Source of the DNA: Allomuricauda sp.
GTDB lineage: Bacteria > Bacteroidota > Bacteroidia > Flavobacteriales > Flavobacteriaceae
Assembly: GCF_002699205.1 (NCBI RefSeq)
Contig: NZ_PABT01000046.1
Coordinates: 62,001-126,000, forward strand
Direction: 5' to 3'
DNA length: 64,000 nucleotides
The notes under the pieces are model-generated. The model saw nothing but the letters and a program-made list of their open reading frames with translations, was not told the origin of the DNA and did not search any database. The position numbers were made by a program, and so were the translations under genes. The number at the start of each line of letters is the position of its first letter. Positions within the stretch are counted from its first letter, which is position 1. Below, one piece after another: positions 17,477 to 26,957 of the stretch.

Positions 17477-18730
17477 TTACAACCCAAAGGTTTCTTTCAC
17501 CTTATCCACCATATCCAGTTTTTCCCAAGTGAAAAGCTCCACTTCTTTTTCAATTCTTCCGTTATAGGGTGACTCAAAAACTTTGGTAATTGTTTGTGGT
17601 TCTTTGCCCAAATGCCCGTAGGCTGCCGTTTCCAGGTAGATAGGGTTACGCAATTTTAAACGTTCCTCTATGGCGAATGGTCTCATATCGAACAGCTCCG
17701 ATGCTTTTTGGGCAATTTCACCATCCGTTAGATTTACCTTGGAAGAATTATAGGTGTCCACATAGATGGATGTGGGCTCCACTACCCCAATGGCGTAGCT
17801 TACTTGCACCAAAATCTCATCGGCAACACCAGCAGCAACTAGGTTTTTGGCCATGTGGCGGGCTGCATAGGCAGCGCTACGGTCCACCTTGCTAGGGTCT
17901 TTTCCACTGAATGCACCTCCTCCGTGGGCTCCCTTGCCTCCGTAGGTGTCCACAATAATCTTTCTTCCCGTAAGGCCTGCATCGCCATGGGGGCCACCAA
18001 TTACAAACTTCCCTGTTGGGTTGATGTGGTATTTTATATTGTCAGTGAATAATTTTTGGATGTTCCCGGGCAACAACTTTTTCACTTCCGGAATCAGGAT
18101 GTTGACTATATCCTTTTTGATTTTCTCCAACATGGCACCGTCTGCATCAAATTCGTCGTGCTGCGTGGATACCACAATGGTATCGATGCGCTGTGGCACG
18201 TTGTCATCCGAATACTCTATGGTAACCTGTGCCTTTGCATCCGGGCGCAAATATGGAATTACATCTCCTTCTTTTCTCAAACGGGCCAAAACCTGGAGTA
18301 TCTTATGGGAAATATCCAATGCCAGTGGCATGTAATTTTCGGTCTCGGTAGTGGCATAACCGAACATCATTCCTTGGTCTCCAGCACCTTGTTCTTCCTT
18401 GGTTCCACGGTCGACCCCTTGATTGATATCCTGGGATTGTTCGTGGATCAACGAGATGACCCCACAGGAATCCCCACTAAATTTATATTCGCCCTTGGTG
18501 TACCCAATGTTATTGATAACGGTACGGGCAATGTTCTGCAAATCCACATATGTGCGGCTCTTCACCTCCCCTGCCAATACGACCTGGCCTGTGGTCACCA
18601 AAGTTTCGCAGGCCACTTTGCTTTCTGGATCAAAGGCCAAAAAATTATCCAATAGGGCATCGCTTATCTGATCTGCAATCTTATCTGGATGTCCTTCACT
18701 AACAGATTCCGAAGTAAATAAATATGACAT
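17477..18730 (-). CDS. metK: S-adenosylmethionine synthetase
   Basis: A 417-residue methionine adenosyltransferase, somewhat longer than the 384 residues of E. coli, as usual in Bacteroidota. Visible motifs are [13 protein letters not shown] at 14-26, the ATP loop [21 protein letters not shown] and the P-loop-like [16 protein letters not shown]. It makes SAM, the ligand of the riboswitches in this window. The start codon follows an unusually strong Shine-Dalgarno AAAGGAG with 4-base spacing. The leader contains a SAM-II-like aptamer, so the enzyme is probably feedback controlled by its product. Confidence 0.97.
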   Translation of the reverse strand: MSYLFTSESVSEGHPDKIADQISDALLDNFLAFDPESKVACETLVTTGQVVLAGEVKSRTYVDLQNIARTVINNIGYTKGEYKFSGDSCGVISLIHEQSQDINQGVDRGTKEEQGAGDQGMMFGYATTETENYMPLALDISHKILQVLARLRKEGDVIPYLRPDAKAQVTIEYSDDNVPQRIDTIVVSTQHDEFDADGAMLEKIKKDIVNILIPEVKKLLPGNIQKLFTDNIKYHINPTGKFVIGGPHGDAGLTGRKIIVDTYGGKGAHGGGAFSGKDPSKVDRSAAYAARHMAKNLVAAGVADEILVQVSYAIGVVEPTSIYVDTYNSSKVNLTDGEIAQKASELFDMRPFAIEERLKLRNPIYLETAAYGHLGKEPQTITKVFESPYNGRIEKEVELFTWEKLDMVDKVKETFGL

Positions 18731-18734
18731 TGTT

Positions 18735-18772
18735 CTCCTTTAACGGAAAGATTCAACAGAAGACCAAAGGAG
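18735..18772 (-). promoter_or_regulatory. Shine-Dalgarno-sequestering hairpin of metK
   Basis: On the minus strand CTCCTTT (18772-18766) is exactly complementary to the Shine-Dalgarno AAAGGAG (18741-18735), giving a 7 bp stem plus a G-U closing pair with a 24-base loop. The Shine-Dalgarno ends 4 bases before the metK ATG. A hairpin of this kind can block ribosome access and is a plausible expression platform for the aptamer upstream. Confidence 0.6.
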
Positions 18773-18810
18773 TTTTTTTCTCGAACAAGAAAACTGAACA
18801 CACATCCAGT

Positions 18811-18883
18811 AAACTGCTTTAGCATTTTTTGATCCCGATACCCATTCAGGACAAGAGGTTGCAATCAGTCAAATCTTTCCTCA
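18811..18883 (-). ncRNA. Candidate SAM-II (SAM_alpha-like) riboswitch in the metK leader
   Basis: The minus strand contains GATTTGACTGATTGCAACC followed, after a hairpin insert, by AAAAAATGCTAAAGCAG. The SAM-II aptamer of alphaproteobacteria has the same order: GATTTAACCGTATTGCA in loop 1, then AAATGTAGCTAAAAAGGG. P1 can form between GAGG (18882-18879) and CCTC after the loop. The pseudoknot can form by ACTG in the loop with CAGT, and GC with GC, just as ACC and GGG pair in the known class. The insert TCCTGA-TCGGGA folds as a 6 bp hairpin. The call rests on hand alignment. Confidence 0.68.
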
Positions 18884-18893
18884 TTTTGATGGG

Positions 18894-18923
18894 CAAAAGT
18901 ACGGTGAAACCGAAAACCAACAA
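18894..18923 (-). promoter_or_regulatory. metK promoter
   Basis: On the minus strand TTG (18923-18921) is followed after 19 bases by TACTTTTG (18901-18894), a full TTG/TAnnTTTG match. Transcription would start a few bases ahead of the aptamer beginning at 18883, so the RNA would carry the whole element. Confidence 0.6.
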
Positions 18924-18944
18924 AATTTTGGATATAAAAAGAGA

Positions 18945-21626
18945 TCACAATTCATATTTCACCTTTAAAACTACGTACCGCGGCTGCACCACATAATTTG
19001 AGGTACTGAAATAAAAGTCATCATAGGAATTTTGATCCAAAGAGGAATTGTTCGTCAAGTTGGTCGCCTCAATGCTATACTCCCATTTACTATCGCTTTT
19101 TTGGTACGATAGGCTCGCATCCAAGAACCCATATCTATTATCAATGGTTCCTTCCTTATCCGTATATATGTAGTGGTCATAGTCCAACAAGAAGAGGAAG
19201 TTCTTCAAGAAGGTGGCATCAAACTTAACAAACGGCCTGTTGGTGTAGTAGGTTGTACTTGTATTTCCATTATCATAATCGTTGATGGAATATCTGAGTC
19301 CCAATTCTAAATTCGGGGCATTGGTAAAACTGCTCCCAACGGATGCAGAATAACTCTGGGTCACCGACTTGGAGTTCTGTGCCGTTTCATTGACAATGTT
19401 ATAGGTATTGGAAAGTGACAATGATGCACTGGTCTTTACCTTGATCCTCCCAAAGGTTCGCTGAAAACTTCCGGAACCACTGAATGTTTCGTCCTCCAAA
19501 TTGGAATTAATGGTGGTGCGGATTTGGTTGATCCCCACAATACCGGTATTGCTCTTAAAGGCATCGATACGTTTGCTGTAATTGAACCTTGCAAAAATGT
19601 TCTGAAGGTTGAACATGTTAAAACTAAAATAGTTCAGGGAAAGGTTGTGATACAGGGCGCTCTCCAAGTCACGGTTACCTTGATAAACCGAGTTGTAACT
19701 GTTGAAAATGTACCCTTCCGCCAAATTGTTTATATCGGTAAAGTTCCGGGTGATGTTATAGTTGAACCTAATGCTTTCGGATTGTTTTAGTTGTAGGTTT
19801 ACAAATAGGTCTGGCACCAAATTGGTCAGTTCATTTTTCACCTCCGTCCCCAGTTGTGTATTGGTGGCCACATAATTATGAACGTGGAACCCGGGATTAA
19901 AAGTAAACTTGCCCAATATCCACTTATAATGGAACCCAAAATACATATCGGAAAAATTAAATTGGACATCATTGTTCAAGTCCTCGTCATCAAAGGTGAT
20001 TTCGTTGCCGGAATCCAGTATCTGGAATATGGATGAATTGAACCGTTGGCTGGATTGGGTGGTACCCAAAGTAAAATTAATATTGCTCTTTGCCCCGGTC
20101 ACCCAAAAATAGTCGAGCTTGGCATCCAACCTATTGGTTTGGGTATATTGCCTTTGGTTGATATCGTATTCCGATTGGTCCGAATCCAAAGGAATAAGTC
20201 CTTCAAAAGGCTGTTCCGATCGGATCGCATTATAAAATGGGTCTTCATCCGAATATTCGTATTGCCCTTCAAAGGCAAATATATGGTTCGGGTTCAAGGT
20301 ATAGTACAAATTGGTATTCTGTGTAACGGTAGTCGGTTTTTGCGCATTGTTTTGCCCAATATCGTCCGTTACATCGGAAACCGACAGGGTATTTGTGTAC
20401 TGGTCCTCGTCCGACAATTTGGTCTGGATTTGATAATCCCATTGCAACCTGTCGTTTGGTTTATAGGATGATTTGAACTGTAAAAGTCCCAGCTTTGATG
20501 TTTGATCGGTGTTGGTTTCCGTAAATTCAGTTTCCCCGCTGGAGATATAAGTTTTGCTTGCCGTGGTTTGCATCAGCGTATTGTTGTAGGAATAAATTCC
20601 GTAACCGCTCAATCTCCATGTTTCAGATGGCTTGTAACTGAAATTTATGGCCCCGAACTTGGTTTCCACAGATTTTGCCCTGTTGTTCTGTGCTGTGGTA
20701 ATTCCTTGGCTGCTTGAACTCGTGGTAAAGGATGTCCCTACCGTGCTCCGTGTTGCACTTCGAAAACCTCCGGTAAAATTCCAGTAATCGCGCGAGGAAA
20801 AGGCCACCTCTCCAATATTGTTCAGGTCCGTCAAGATGTTCACACTAAAATCAGGTGAATAGTAAAAGAGTTTGGGATGGGCAATGTACCGTTCATCCAA
20901 ACCAATACCCCCGGTAATTTCACCGAACCAAAATTTCTTTTTGCCTTCTTTTAGCTTAATATTTAGGGCAACATTATCCTCATTGTTGGTCACTCCGCCC
21001 AATTGGGAAACCTCTGAGTAATTGCGAAGCACCTCAATCTTGCTCAATGCGTTGGCCGGAATATTTTTGGAGGCAAGCTTGGAATCCCCATCAAAAAATT
21101 CCTCTCCCTCTACCATTACCTTGGTCACTGTTTTTCCCTCCACCTGTATCTCACCTTCATCGCTCACCTCAATTCCCGGCAGTTTCTCCAAAACATCGGA
21201 CAACTTTCGTTCCGTACCGGAAACAAAAGAATCCGTATTGTACACAATGGTATCGCCCTGTATGGTAATGGGAATTTCATATACCACCTCAACTTCGTCC
21301 AGACTCTCGGCCTGTTCATAAAGGACAACATCAAGGACAACATCGGTTTCTGCCGTTTTCAAAGGAATTTCGGCGGGACTGAATCCGAGGTAGCTTACTT
21401 TTAAAATATAATCGGAGTTGGCCTTTAGGTTTAATTTGTACTGCCCTTTATCATTGGTTATCCCGAAACCGTCCAACGCTTGGTTTTCTTGGTTTACCGC
21501 AACCACATTGGCCACATCCAAAGGGTTTTTAAGGGAGTCGGTCACCATTCCGGTTACTGTCACCTTTTGAGCCATGGCAGATGTTACGAACAGTAACAAA
21601 ATTGCCTGAAAAATTTTATTCATCAA
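18945..21626 (-). CDS. Outer membrane beta-barrel protein with N-terminal carboxypeptidase-regulatory-like domain
   Basis: An 893-residue secreted protein. The signal peptide is residues 1-19 (ending SAMAQ), and residues 20-110 are a CarboxypepD_reg-like Ig fold (GMVTDSLKNPLDVANVVAVN). A plug-like stretch follows (SVLEKLPGIEVS, near 145), then a long series of alternating aromatic beta strands ending in VVLKVKYEL. It resembles TonB-dependent receptors of the barrel-only family but lacks a clear TonB box. The cargo is unknown. It lies 15 bases downstream of the GLPGLI gene, a pairing seen repeatedly in Bacteroidota, so the two proteins probably act together. Confidence 0.88.
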   Translation of the reverse strand: MMNKIFQAILLLFVTSAMAQKVTVTGMVTDSLKNPLDVANVVAVNQENQALDGFGITNDKGQYKLNLKANSDYILKVSYLGFSPAEIPLKTAETDVVLDVVLYEQAESLDEVEVVYEIPITIQGDTIVYNTDSFVSGTERKLSDVLEKLPGIEVSDEGEIQVEGKTVTKVMVEGEEFFDGDSKLASKNIPANALSKIEVLRNYSEVSQLGGVTNNEDNVALNIKLKEGKKKFWFGEITGGIGLDERYIAHPKLFYYSPDFSVNILTDLNNIGEVAFSSRDYWNFTGGFRSATRSTVGTSFTTSSSSQGITTAQNNRAKSVETKFGAINFSYKPSETWRLSGYGIYSYNNTLMQTTASKTYISSGETEFTETNTDQTSKLGLLQFKSSYKPNDRLQWDYQIQTKLSDEDQYTNTLSVSDVTDDIGQNNAQKPTTVTQNTNLYYTLNPNHIFAFEGQYEYSDEDPFYNAIRSEQPFEGLIPLDSDQSEYDINQRQYTQTNRLDAKLDYFWVTGAKSNINFTLGTTQSSQRFNSSIFQILDSGNEITFDDEDLNNDVQFNFSDMYFGFHYKWILGKFTFNPGFHVHNYVATNTQLGTEVKNELTNLVPDLFVNLQLKQSESIRFNYNITRNFTDINNLAEGYIFNSYNSVYQGNRDLESALYHNLSLNYFSFNMFNLQNIFARFNYSKRIDAFKSNTGIVGINQIRTTINSNLEDETFSGSGSFQRTFGRIKVKTSASLSLSNTYNIVNETAQNSKSVTQSYSASVGSSFTNAPNLELGLRYSINDYDNGNTSTTYYTNRPFVKFDATFLKNFLFLLDYDHYIYTDKEGTIDNRYGFLDASLSYQKSDSKWEYSIEATNLTNNSSLDQNSYDDFYFSTSNYVVQPRYVVLKVKYEL

Positions 21627-21641
21627 CTATCTTAAAAATAT

Positions 21642-22541
21642 TTATGGTCTACCACCTGGACCTCCACCTCTTCGTCCGTTCCTAAAACTTTCTGACATTT
21701 CCTTTATTTTCTCCGCCATTATTTTGTTGTATTCGGCCTGGCTTACTTCCTTACCTCTTTTGGGCTCCTCAATTTCAATTTCTTCATCGGGATTGAGGAC
21801 TATTTTGGAACATAGAATGGCAGTACGTCCATCATTCACCTCCAATATCAGACCGGGAAGTCCCCAATAGGAACCTGGTCCCTGACCTACGGGAATATCG
21901 GGTGTGAACCATGCGGTAATGATCTGTTCTTTTGGAGCTTCTATACGGGACAACAGCGAATTGTTCTTTACAGTATCCTGCTCCTTTTCGGGGTTCTCCG
22001 ATTGAGCATCGTTCCTTCTGGGTGGCCTTAACATACTTCTAAGGTTATCTATGGCCGCCGTATCTATTGATTTTACCGCTGTTGCTTTGTAACAAGTATA
22101 GTTACCGATTTTTTTTGTTTCCGAGGTAAGTTGCCAGTTCAATTGTTGCAGACTGTCCTTTATCAAAAATTTCTTGCCAAAAGTCTCCACCTGATTGGTG
22201 TAGGTCTGTTCCTGGATATTTTTATAGTAGGTGCCGCCACTTGCGGAGAACATACCAAATCGACGCCCTCCTCCACCAGGATTCATGGATGGTGCTTCTA
22301 ATTTTTCCTCTTCCACATAAATGGAGGCTGAACGATCAAAAGTCAATTCGTAGGTTTTCTCCATTGCCTTTTTCATCCGTTCCATAATTTCTTGCCTGCG
22401 GGCCTCCGGCATGTCCGGCGGGCCAAAATCCCCTTGAATAGAAGTTTTGCTCCGATATGTTGCCTTACCTATAAAACTTTGGGAAAACCCATAAGATAAT
22501 GGGAGTATCAAAAAAACAGAAAGGAGGAGTATCTTCTTCAT
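21642..22541 (-). CDS. GLPGLI family protein
   Basis: A 299-residue secreted protein with an N-terminal signal peptide (to about residue 20, ending GFSQ) and the naming motif GLPGLI in SYWGLPGLILEVND near residue 220. An acidic/glycine-rich tail (RRGGGPGGRP) ends the protein. The family function is unknown. It is the first gene of a two-gene unit with the barrel protein downstream. The middle segment SETKKIGNYTCYKATA is also typical of the family, which probably lies in the periplasm. Confidence 0.92.
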   Translation of the reverse strand: MKKILLLSVFLILPLSYGFSQSFIGKATYRSKTSIQGDFGPPDMPEARRQEIMERMKKAMEKTYELTFDRSASIYVEEEKLEAPSMNPGGGGRRFGMFSASGGTYYKNIQEQTYTNQVETFGKKFLIKDSLQQLNWQLTSETKKIGNYTCYKATAVKSIDTAAIDNLRSMLRPPRRNDAQSENPEKEQDTVKNNSLLSRIEAPKEQIITAWFTPDIPVGQGPGSYWGLPGLILEVNDGRTAILCSKIVLNPDEEIEIEEPKRGKEVSQAEYNKIMAEKIKEMSESFRNGRRGGGPGGRP

Positions 22542-22672
22542 AGAGTTTAATCAAGTTTGCAGATTTGACCCTAATATCGCAGAATGGTTTAATCGATACT
22601 AGCAAAATATTATATTTTAGGATATTTTTAAGAAAATCGAACCGTCATCCAAAAGTTTTCGGTCATGCATAT

Positions 22673-22680
22673 TAACTTTG
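22673..22680 (+). promoter_or_regulatory. -7 element of the deoxynucleoside kinase promoter
   Basis: TAACTTTG matches TAnnTTTG and lies 58 bases ahead of the ATG at 22738. The -33 region has TTTTC rather than a clean TTG. Confidence 0.4.
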
Positions 22681-22737
22681 TATATTGTGCCGCAGGTGTA
22701 ACTGAGAAAACAAAACATCAACATTAAAGACTAATTT

Positions 22738-23355
22738 ATGCATATTGCAGTAGCCGGAAATATTGGTGCCGGAAAGACCACCCTAACCAACTTATTAGCA
22801 AAACATTACAAATGGGAAGCCCATTTTGAAGACGTGGTGGACAACCCTTATCTGGATGATTTTTACACCCAAATGGAACGGTGGAGCTTTAACCTACAAA
22901 TTTACTTTTTGAACAGTAGGTATCGTCAAATTCTTAAAATAAGGGAAAGTGGTAAAAATGTGATCCAAGATCGTACCATTTATGAGGACGCCCATATTTT
23001 TGCGCCCAACCTACATGCCATGGGATTAATGACAAATCGTGATTTTGAAAATTACAAAAGTCTTTTCGAGTTAATGGAAACCTTGGTACAACCACCGGAT
23101 TTAATGATCTATCTACGTAGTTCCATACCCAATTTGGTCAACCAAATCCATAAACGTGGCCGAGAGTACGAAAATTCCATTTCCATTGATTACCTCAGCC
23201 GATTGAACGAGCGATACGAAGCTTGGGTAAACACTTATGAAAAGGGCAAGTTGTTGATATTTGATGTCGACCATCTCAATTTTGTCGACAATCCAGAGGA
23301 TTTGGGCGAGGTAATCAACCGCATTGATGGGGAAATTCACGGATTGTTCGAATAA
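22738..23355 (+). CDS. Deoxynucleoside kinase
   Basis: A 205-residue kinase of the dNK/dGK family. The P-loop GNIGAGKTT is at 7-15, the ERS-like catalytic DRTIYEDAHIF follows near 84-94, and the lid arginines (HKRGREYE) near 140. It phosphorylates deoxynucleosides for dNTP salvage; substrate preference (dA, dG or dC) cannot be read. It stands alone, divergent from the GLPGLI gene. The nucleoside transporter at 33824 and thyA at 35848 provide thematic but not operonic context. Confidence 0.9.
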   Translation: MHIAVAGNIGAGKTTLTNLLAKHYKWEAHFEDVVDNPYLDDFYTQMERWSFNLQIYFLNSRYRQILKIRESGKNVIQDRTIYEDAHIFAPNLHAMGLMTNRDFENYKSLFELMETLVQPPDLMIYLRSSIPNLVNQIHKRGREYENSISIDYLSRLNERYEAWVNTYEKGKLLIFDVDHLNFVDNPEDLGEVINRIDGEIHGLFE

Positions 23356-23594
23356 TATGGAGAGAAGAAAAACTCTTCATCATCTAGCTAGCTGTTTTAA
23401 GTTTTTCTTTTTTCAACAAACACATTATGGGTTTGGGCATTACAACCTAAACCTATAATTTCCACTTCCCTCACCCAAACTACCCGTTCCCTCATTACCC
23501 TTTTTAATTGATTGATTTTCAAATTAGTTTAGAATTGGGACTTCTCCCATATTCATTAACCAAGCCCTTGTTTACGGGCAAAAATTTGAAAATT

Positions 23595-24311
23595 ATGGAA
23601 CCAAAAAAAAATCCGCACCTTGATGTAAGACGAAACAGCCTGCTTTTCTTTTTTGTAGGAACGACCCTGGTACTGCTCTTGACCTATTTAGCTCTGGAAT
23701 GGAAAACCTATTACCAAGATAATGCTTGGGATATCGGCAATCTAAAAGTACAGGATGAACTGGACGAAGAAACACCATTTCTTAAATTAAAATTACCGGA
23801 ACCTCCTAAACCTAAAATTAAAACGCCACCGGTGATAGATATTGTGGAAGATGAAAAGGACATTGTGGAAACGGTGATAGAATCTTCTGAACCCAATCAA
23901 GATACCGAGATTACCCCTATTGAAAGTATTGAGGTTGCAGACAGCGACCTTCCGGACGAAGTTCCTTTCATACTTATAGAAAATGCACCTGTTTTTCCTG
24001 GCTGTGAAAACGAGACCACGGAAAAAGGGAAAAGAGCCTGTTTTCAAGAAATGATGCTAAAGCATATCCGCAAAAATTTCCGTTACCCAGAAGTTGCCCG
24101 TGAAATGGGATTGCAAGGAAGAGTGAGTGTTATGTTCATTGTTCAAAAAGATGGGAGCATTGGTGATATAAAACTTCGTGGTCCCCATGAAAGTCTGGAA
24201 AAGGAAGCTGCCCGAATCATTTCCAAATTACCACAACTGGAACCTGGAAAACAGAGAGGCACGCCTGTAAAAGTTCCGTACTCCATTCCGATCACCTTTA
24301 AATTAAATTGA
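23595..24311 (+). CDS. TonB-like energy transducer
   Basis: A 238-residue protein using the ATG at 23595; an in-frame ATG at 23508 would add 29 residues with no family similarity. A cytoplasmic stub is followed by one membrane segment at about 15-34 (SLLFFFVGTTLVLLLTYLAL). A proline/acid-rich linker with KLPEPPKPKIKTPP comes next, and then the C-terminal TonB domain from about 150: FPGCENET, the YPEVAREMGLQGRVSVMFIVQKDGSI block and VPYSIPITFKLN. It would couple the inner-membrane ExbBD motor to outer-membrane receptors. No exbBD is adjacent. It converges on hppA with a shared terminator between. Confidence 0.88.
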   Translation: MEPKKNPHLDVRRNSLLFFFVGTTLVLLLTYLALEWKTYYQDNAWDIGNLKVQDELDEETPFLKLKLPEPPKPKIKTPPVIDIVEDEKDIVETVIESSEPNQDTEITPIESIEVADSDLPDEVPFILIENAPVFPGCENETTEKGKRACFQEMMLKHIRKNFRYPEVAREMGLQGRVSVMFIVQKDGSIGDIKLRGPHESLEKEAARIISKLPQLEPGKQRGTPVKVPYSIPITFKLN

Positions 24312-24397
24312 ATCAACATAAATTTCTCACACGCCCAAAGTCGGTTCGAAATGTCAATTGGAACGATGTGTTGTTTCAACAAGAGAACTAAAAACCA

Positions 24398-24428
24398 TAA
24401 AAAAACCACGCCAATGGCGTGGTTTTTT
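24398..24428. terminator. Bidirectional terminator between the TonB-like gene and hppA
   Basis: AACCACGCC/GGCGTGGTT stem with an AAT loop, flanked by A6 on the left and T6 on the right, so that it can act on both strands. The two genes converge here. Confidence 0.85.
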
Positions 24429-24450
24429 CAGCTTAACCTTAAAGCGAGAA

Positions 24451-26841
24451 CTAATTCTTTGCCTCAGCACTCTTATGTTCTTGTATCTTTTTTTCAAGCT
24501 CTTCTTTGGTGTCGGCCATAAACTCAGTGGTTTCTTCCACCGTTTCTCCATTAATATCCGTATTGGAAGTAATAATGGCTTTGTATGCCCCATCTTCAGT
24601 ATTGCTCACCTCCACCCTAATTTGCTTTTCCACCTCTTTGGTTTCCTTCATCCCCTCTTCGGTGATGGTAATCATGGTGCCGTCTTCTTTAACCATACTA
24701 ACTTCATCAGCTGGAGAAAGGCTCACCAAGCTAGGTGCGATCACCAAAGCCACCACAGACATCAATTTAAGCAAAATATTCAACGAAGGCCCTGATGTAT
24801 CCTTAAAAGGATCACCAACCGTGTCACCTACTACGGCTGCTTTATGGGCATCACTACCCTTGCGGCCTTCACTTTCGATCGTTTTTTTGGCATTGTCCCA
24901 TGCACCACCTGCATTGGACTGGAAAATGGCCATCAACACACCACAAGTAGTTACACCTGCCAATAGACCTCCCAACATTTCTGCTTTACCTAAGAAACCT
25001 ACGGCAACCGGAACAACAATGGCCAACAATCCCGGAAACACCATTTCTTTAATAGAGGCTTGGGTAGATATTTCAACACATTTGTCATATTCGGCCAGAC
25101 CATCTGCGGCTTCAAATATGTCCATGTCTTCCTTACTGGCCTTGGAGAGATCTGAATCGTATTTACGCATTACTTCCAAAGCTGCTTTCAACTGAGGAAT
25201 ATCCTTAAACTGACGACGTACTTCTTCAATCATCGACATGGCTGCCCTTCCTACCGCATTCATAGAAAGTGCCGAGAACACAAAAGGAAGCATTCCCCCA
25301 ATCAAAAGACCGGCCATTACCTTTGGTTTTGAAACATCAATAGACGAAACATGCGCAACTTGCATAAATGCTGCAAACAGTGCCAAAGCGGTCAAAGCGG
25401 CGGAAGCAATCGCAAAACCTTTACCTATTGCCGCGGTGGTGTTACCTACTGCATCCAATTTATCGGTCCGTTCACGGACCTCATGTGGCAATTCCGCCAT
25501 TTCCGCAATTCCACCCGCGTTATCCGAAATGGGTCCGTAGGCATCAACGGCCAATTGGATACCTGTATTTGCCAACATTCCTACGGCGGCAATCGCAATT
25601 CCGTACAACCCTGCAAAATGGTGAGAAACCAAAATGGCAATCGCTATCAATAAAATTGGAACCATAGTTGACATCATACCTACACCAAGACCTGAAATAA
25701 TATTGGTTGCAGCACCGGTTTCTGATTGACGTACAATGGAGTTCACCGGTTTAGTTCCCGTACCTGTATAATACTCTGTTATTTTACCAACGCCCAAACC
25801 GGCAACGAGACCGGCTATTGTCGCCCAGAAAATTCCCATTGATCCATAGGGCAAACCTTCAATTTCTTCCGGAATCATGGAATTGATTATGAAATAAGAG
25901 GCGATCACCATTAAAATAGCAGAACCAAACTCACCAATATTCAATGCCGTTTGAGGATTTCCACCATCTTTTACCTTGACAAAAAAGGTTCCTATAATTG
26001 ACATCACAATACCAACAGCGGCCAACACCAATGGAAGATAAACTGCTCCCAATCCTTCAAATTCAGGAGTCACAATAAAAGCTCCCAAAACCATTGTACC
26101 AATGATAGATCCCACATACGATTCGAACAAATCTGCCCCCATACCGGCTACATCGCCCACATTGTCTCCAACATTATCGGCAATCGTTGCCGGATTCAAT
26201 GGATGGTCTTCTGGAATGCCTGCTTCCACTTTACCAACCAAATCCGCACCTACATCGGCAGCTTTGGTGTAAATACCCCCGCCCACACGGGCAAACAAGG
26301 CTATTGAGGACGCGCCCATGGAAAATCCAGTAAGTACGTTCAAGACCATAGACAGATTATCGGCACCGGGCCACATTTCCTGATATATCCAAAATAAGCT
26401 GCTCAATCCCAAAACACCCAATCCAACAACTCCCAATCCCATCACAGAACCACCTGCAAATGCCACCTCGAGGGCTTTTCCAAGTGAAGTTCTAGCGGCA
26501 TTCGTTGTCCTTACATTGGCTTTGGTAGCTACTCTCATTCCAATAAAACCAGCCAAAGCGGAACAAATGGCCCCAACAATGAAGGAAACGGCCACCATAC
26601 CATTGGAGCCTTCTTCATTGCTTCCTTTAAAGTACAGTAAGACGGCCACACAAATCACAAAGATGCTCAGTATTTTGTATTCAGCCTTTAAAAATGACAT
26701 TGCCCCATCGGCGATGTTCTTGGCAATTCTTGCCATTTTCTCGTTCCCGACCTCTTGTTTTGAAATCCATACGTTCTTGATGAACACATAAAGAAGGGCC
26801 ACGATACCAAATACGGGCAAAAATTTTACGATTAAATCCAT
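24451..26841 (-). CDS. hppA: Membrane ion-pumping pyrophosphatase (K+-dependent type)
   Basis: A 796-residue polytopic membrane protein with about 16 helices that uses pyrophosphate to pump H+ and/or Na+. Diagnostic blocks are [20 protein letters not shown] and [20 protein letters not shown] near 200-235. The signature GNTTAA has Ala where K+-independent enzymes carry Lys, placing it in the K+-dependent group; the pumped ion cannot be read reliably. A charged tail of about 85 residues follows the last helix (from [13 protein letters not shown] to the end), which is absent from standard family members. A soluble pyrophosphatase gene lies directly upstream on the same strand. Confidence 0.95.
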   Translation of the reverse strand: MDLIVKFLPVFGIVALLYVFIKNVWISKQEVGNEKMARIAKNIADGAMSFLKAEYKILSIFVICVAVLLYFKGSNEEGSNGMVAVSFIVGAICSALAGFIGMRVATKANVRTTNAARTSLGKALEVAFAGGSVMGLGVVGLGVLGLSSLFWIYQEMWPGADNLSMVLNVLTGFSMGASSIALFARVGGGIYTKAADVGADLVGKVEAGIPEDHPLNPATIADNVGDNVGDVAGMGADLFESYVGSIIGTMVLGAFIVTPEFEGLGAVYLPLVLAAVGIVMSIIGTFFVKVKDGGNPQTALNIGEFGSAILMVIASYFIINSMIPEEIEGLPYGSMGIFWATIAGLVAGLGVGKITEYYTGTGTKPVNSIVRQSETGAATNIISGLGVGMMSTMVPILLIAIAILVSHHFAGLYGIAIAAVGMLANTGIQLAVDAYGPISDNAGGIAEMAELPHEVRERTDKLDAVGNTTAAIGKGFAIASAALTALALFAAFMQVAHVSSIDVSKPKVMAGLLIGGMLPFVFSALSMNAVGRAAMSMIEEVRRQFKDIPQLKAALEVMRKYDSDLSKASKEDMDIFEAADGLAEYDKCVEISTQASIKEMVFPGLLAIVVPVAVGFLGKAEMLGGLLAGVTTCGVLMAIFQSNAGGAWDNAKKTIESEGRKGSDAHKAAVVGDTVGDPFKDTSGPSLNILLKLMSVVALVIAPSLVSLSPADEVSMVKEDGTMITITEEGMKETKEVEKQIRVEVSNTEDGAYKAIITSNTDINGETVEETTEFMADTKEELEKKIQEHKSAEAKN

Positions 26842-26898
26842 AGATTAGATTGTTTAGAATTTTTTAACGCTAGCTAATGTAGTAAAATACGAAGTAAT

Positions 26899-26940
26899 AA
26901 AAAAAATGCGCCTTTAATTAATAAAAGCGCATTTTTTTAA
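26899..26940 (-). terminator. Terminator after ppa
   Basis: On the minus strand ATGCGC and GCGCAT, extended by A/T pairs, form a stem followed by a T8 run; the opposite strand also ends in T7. It separates ppa from hppA, so the two pyrophosphatases are probably separate transcripts. Confidence 0.8.
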
Positions 26941-26957
26941 ACTCATTCTTGTCCAAT

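Noticed and set aside
23508..23594. Earlier start for the TonB-like protein.
   Set aside because: The 29 extra residues would put a non-family sequence ahead of the cytoplasmic stub; MEPKKNPHLDVRRNS is the usual start type.
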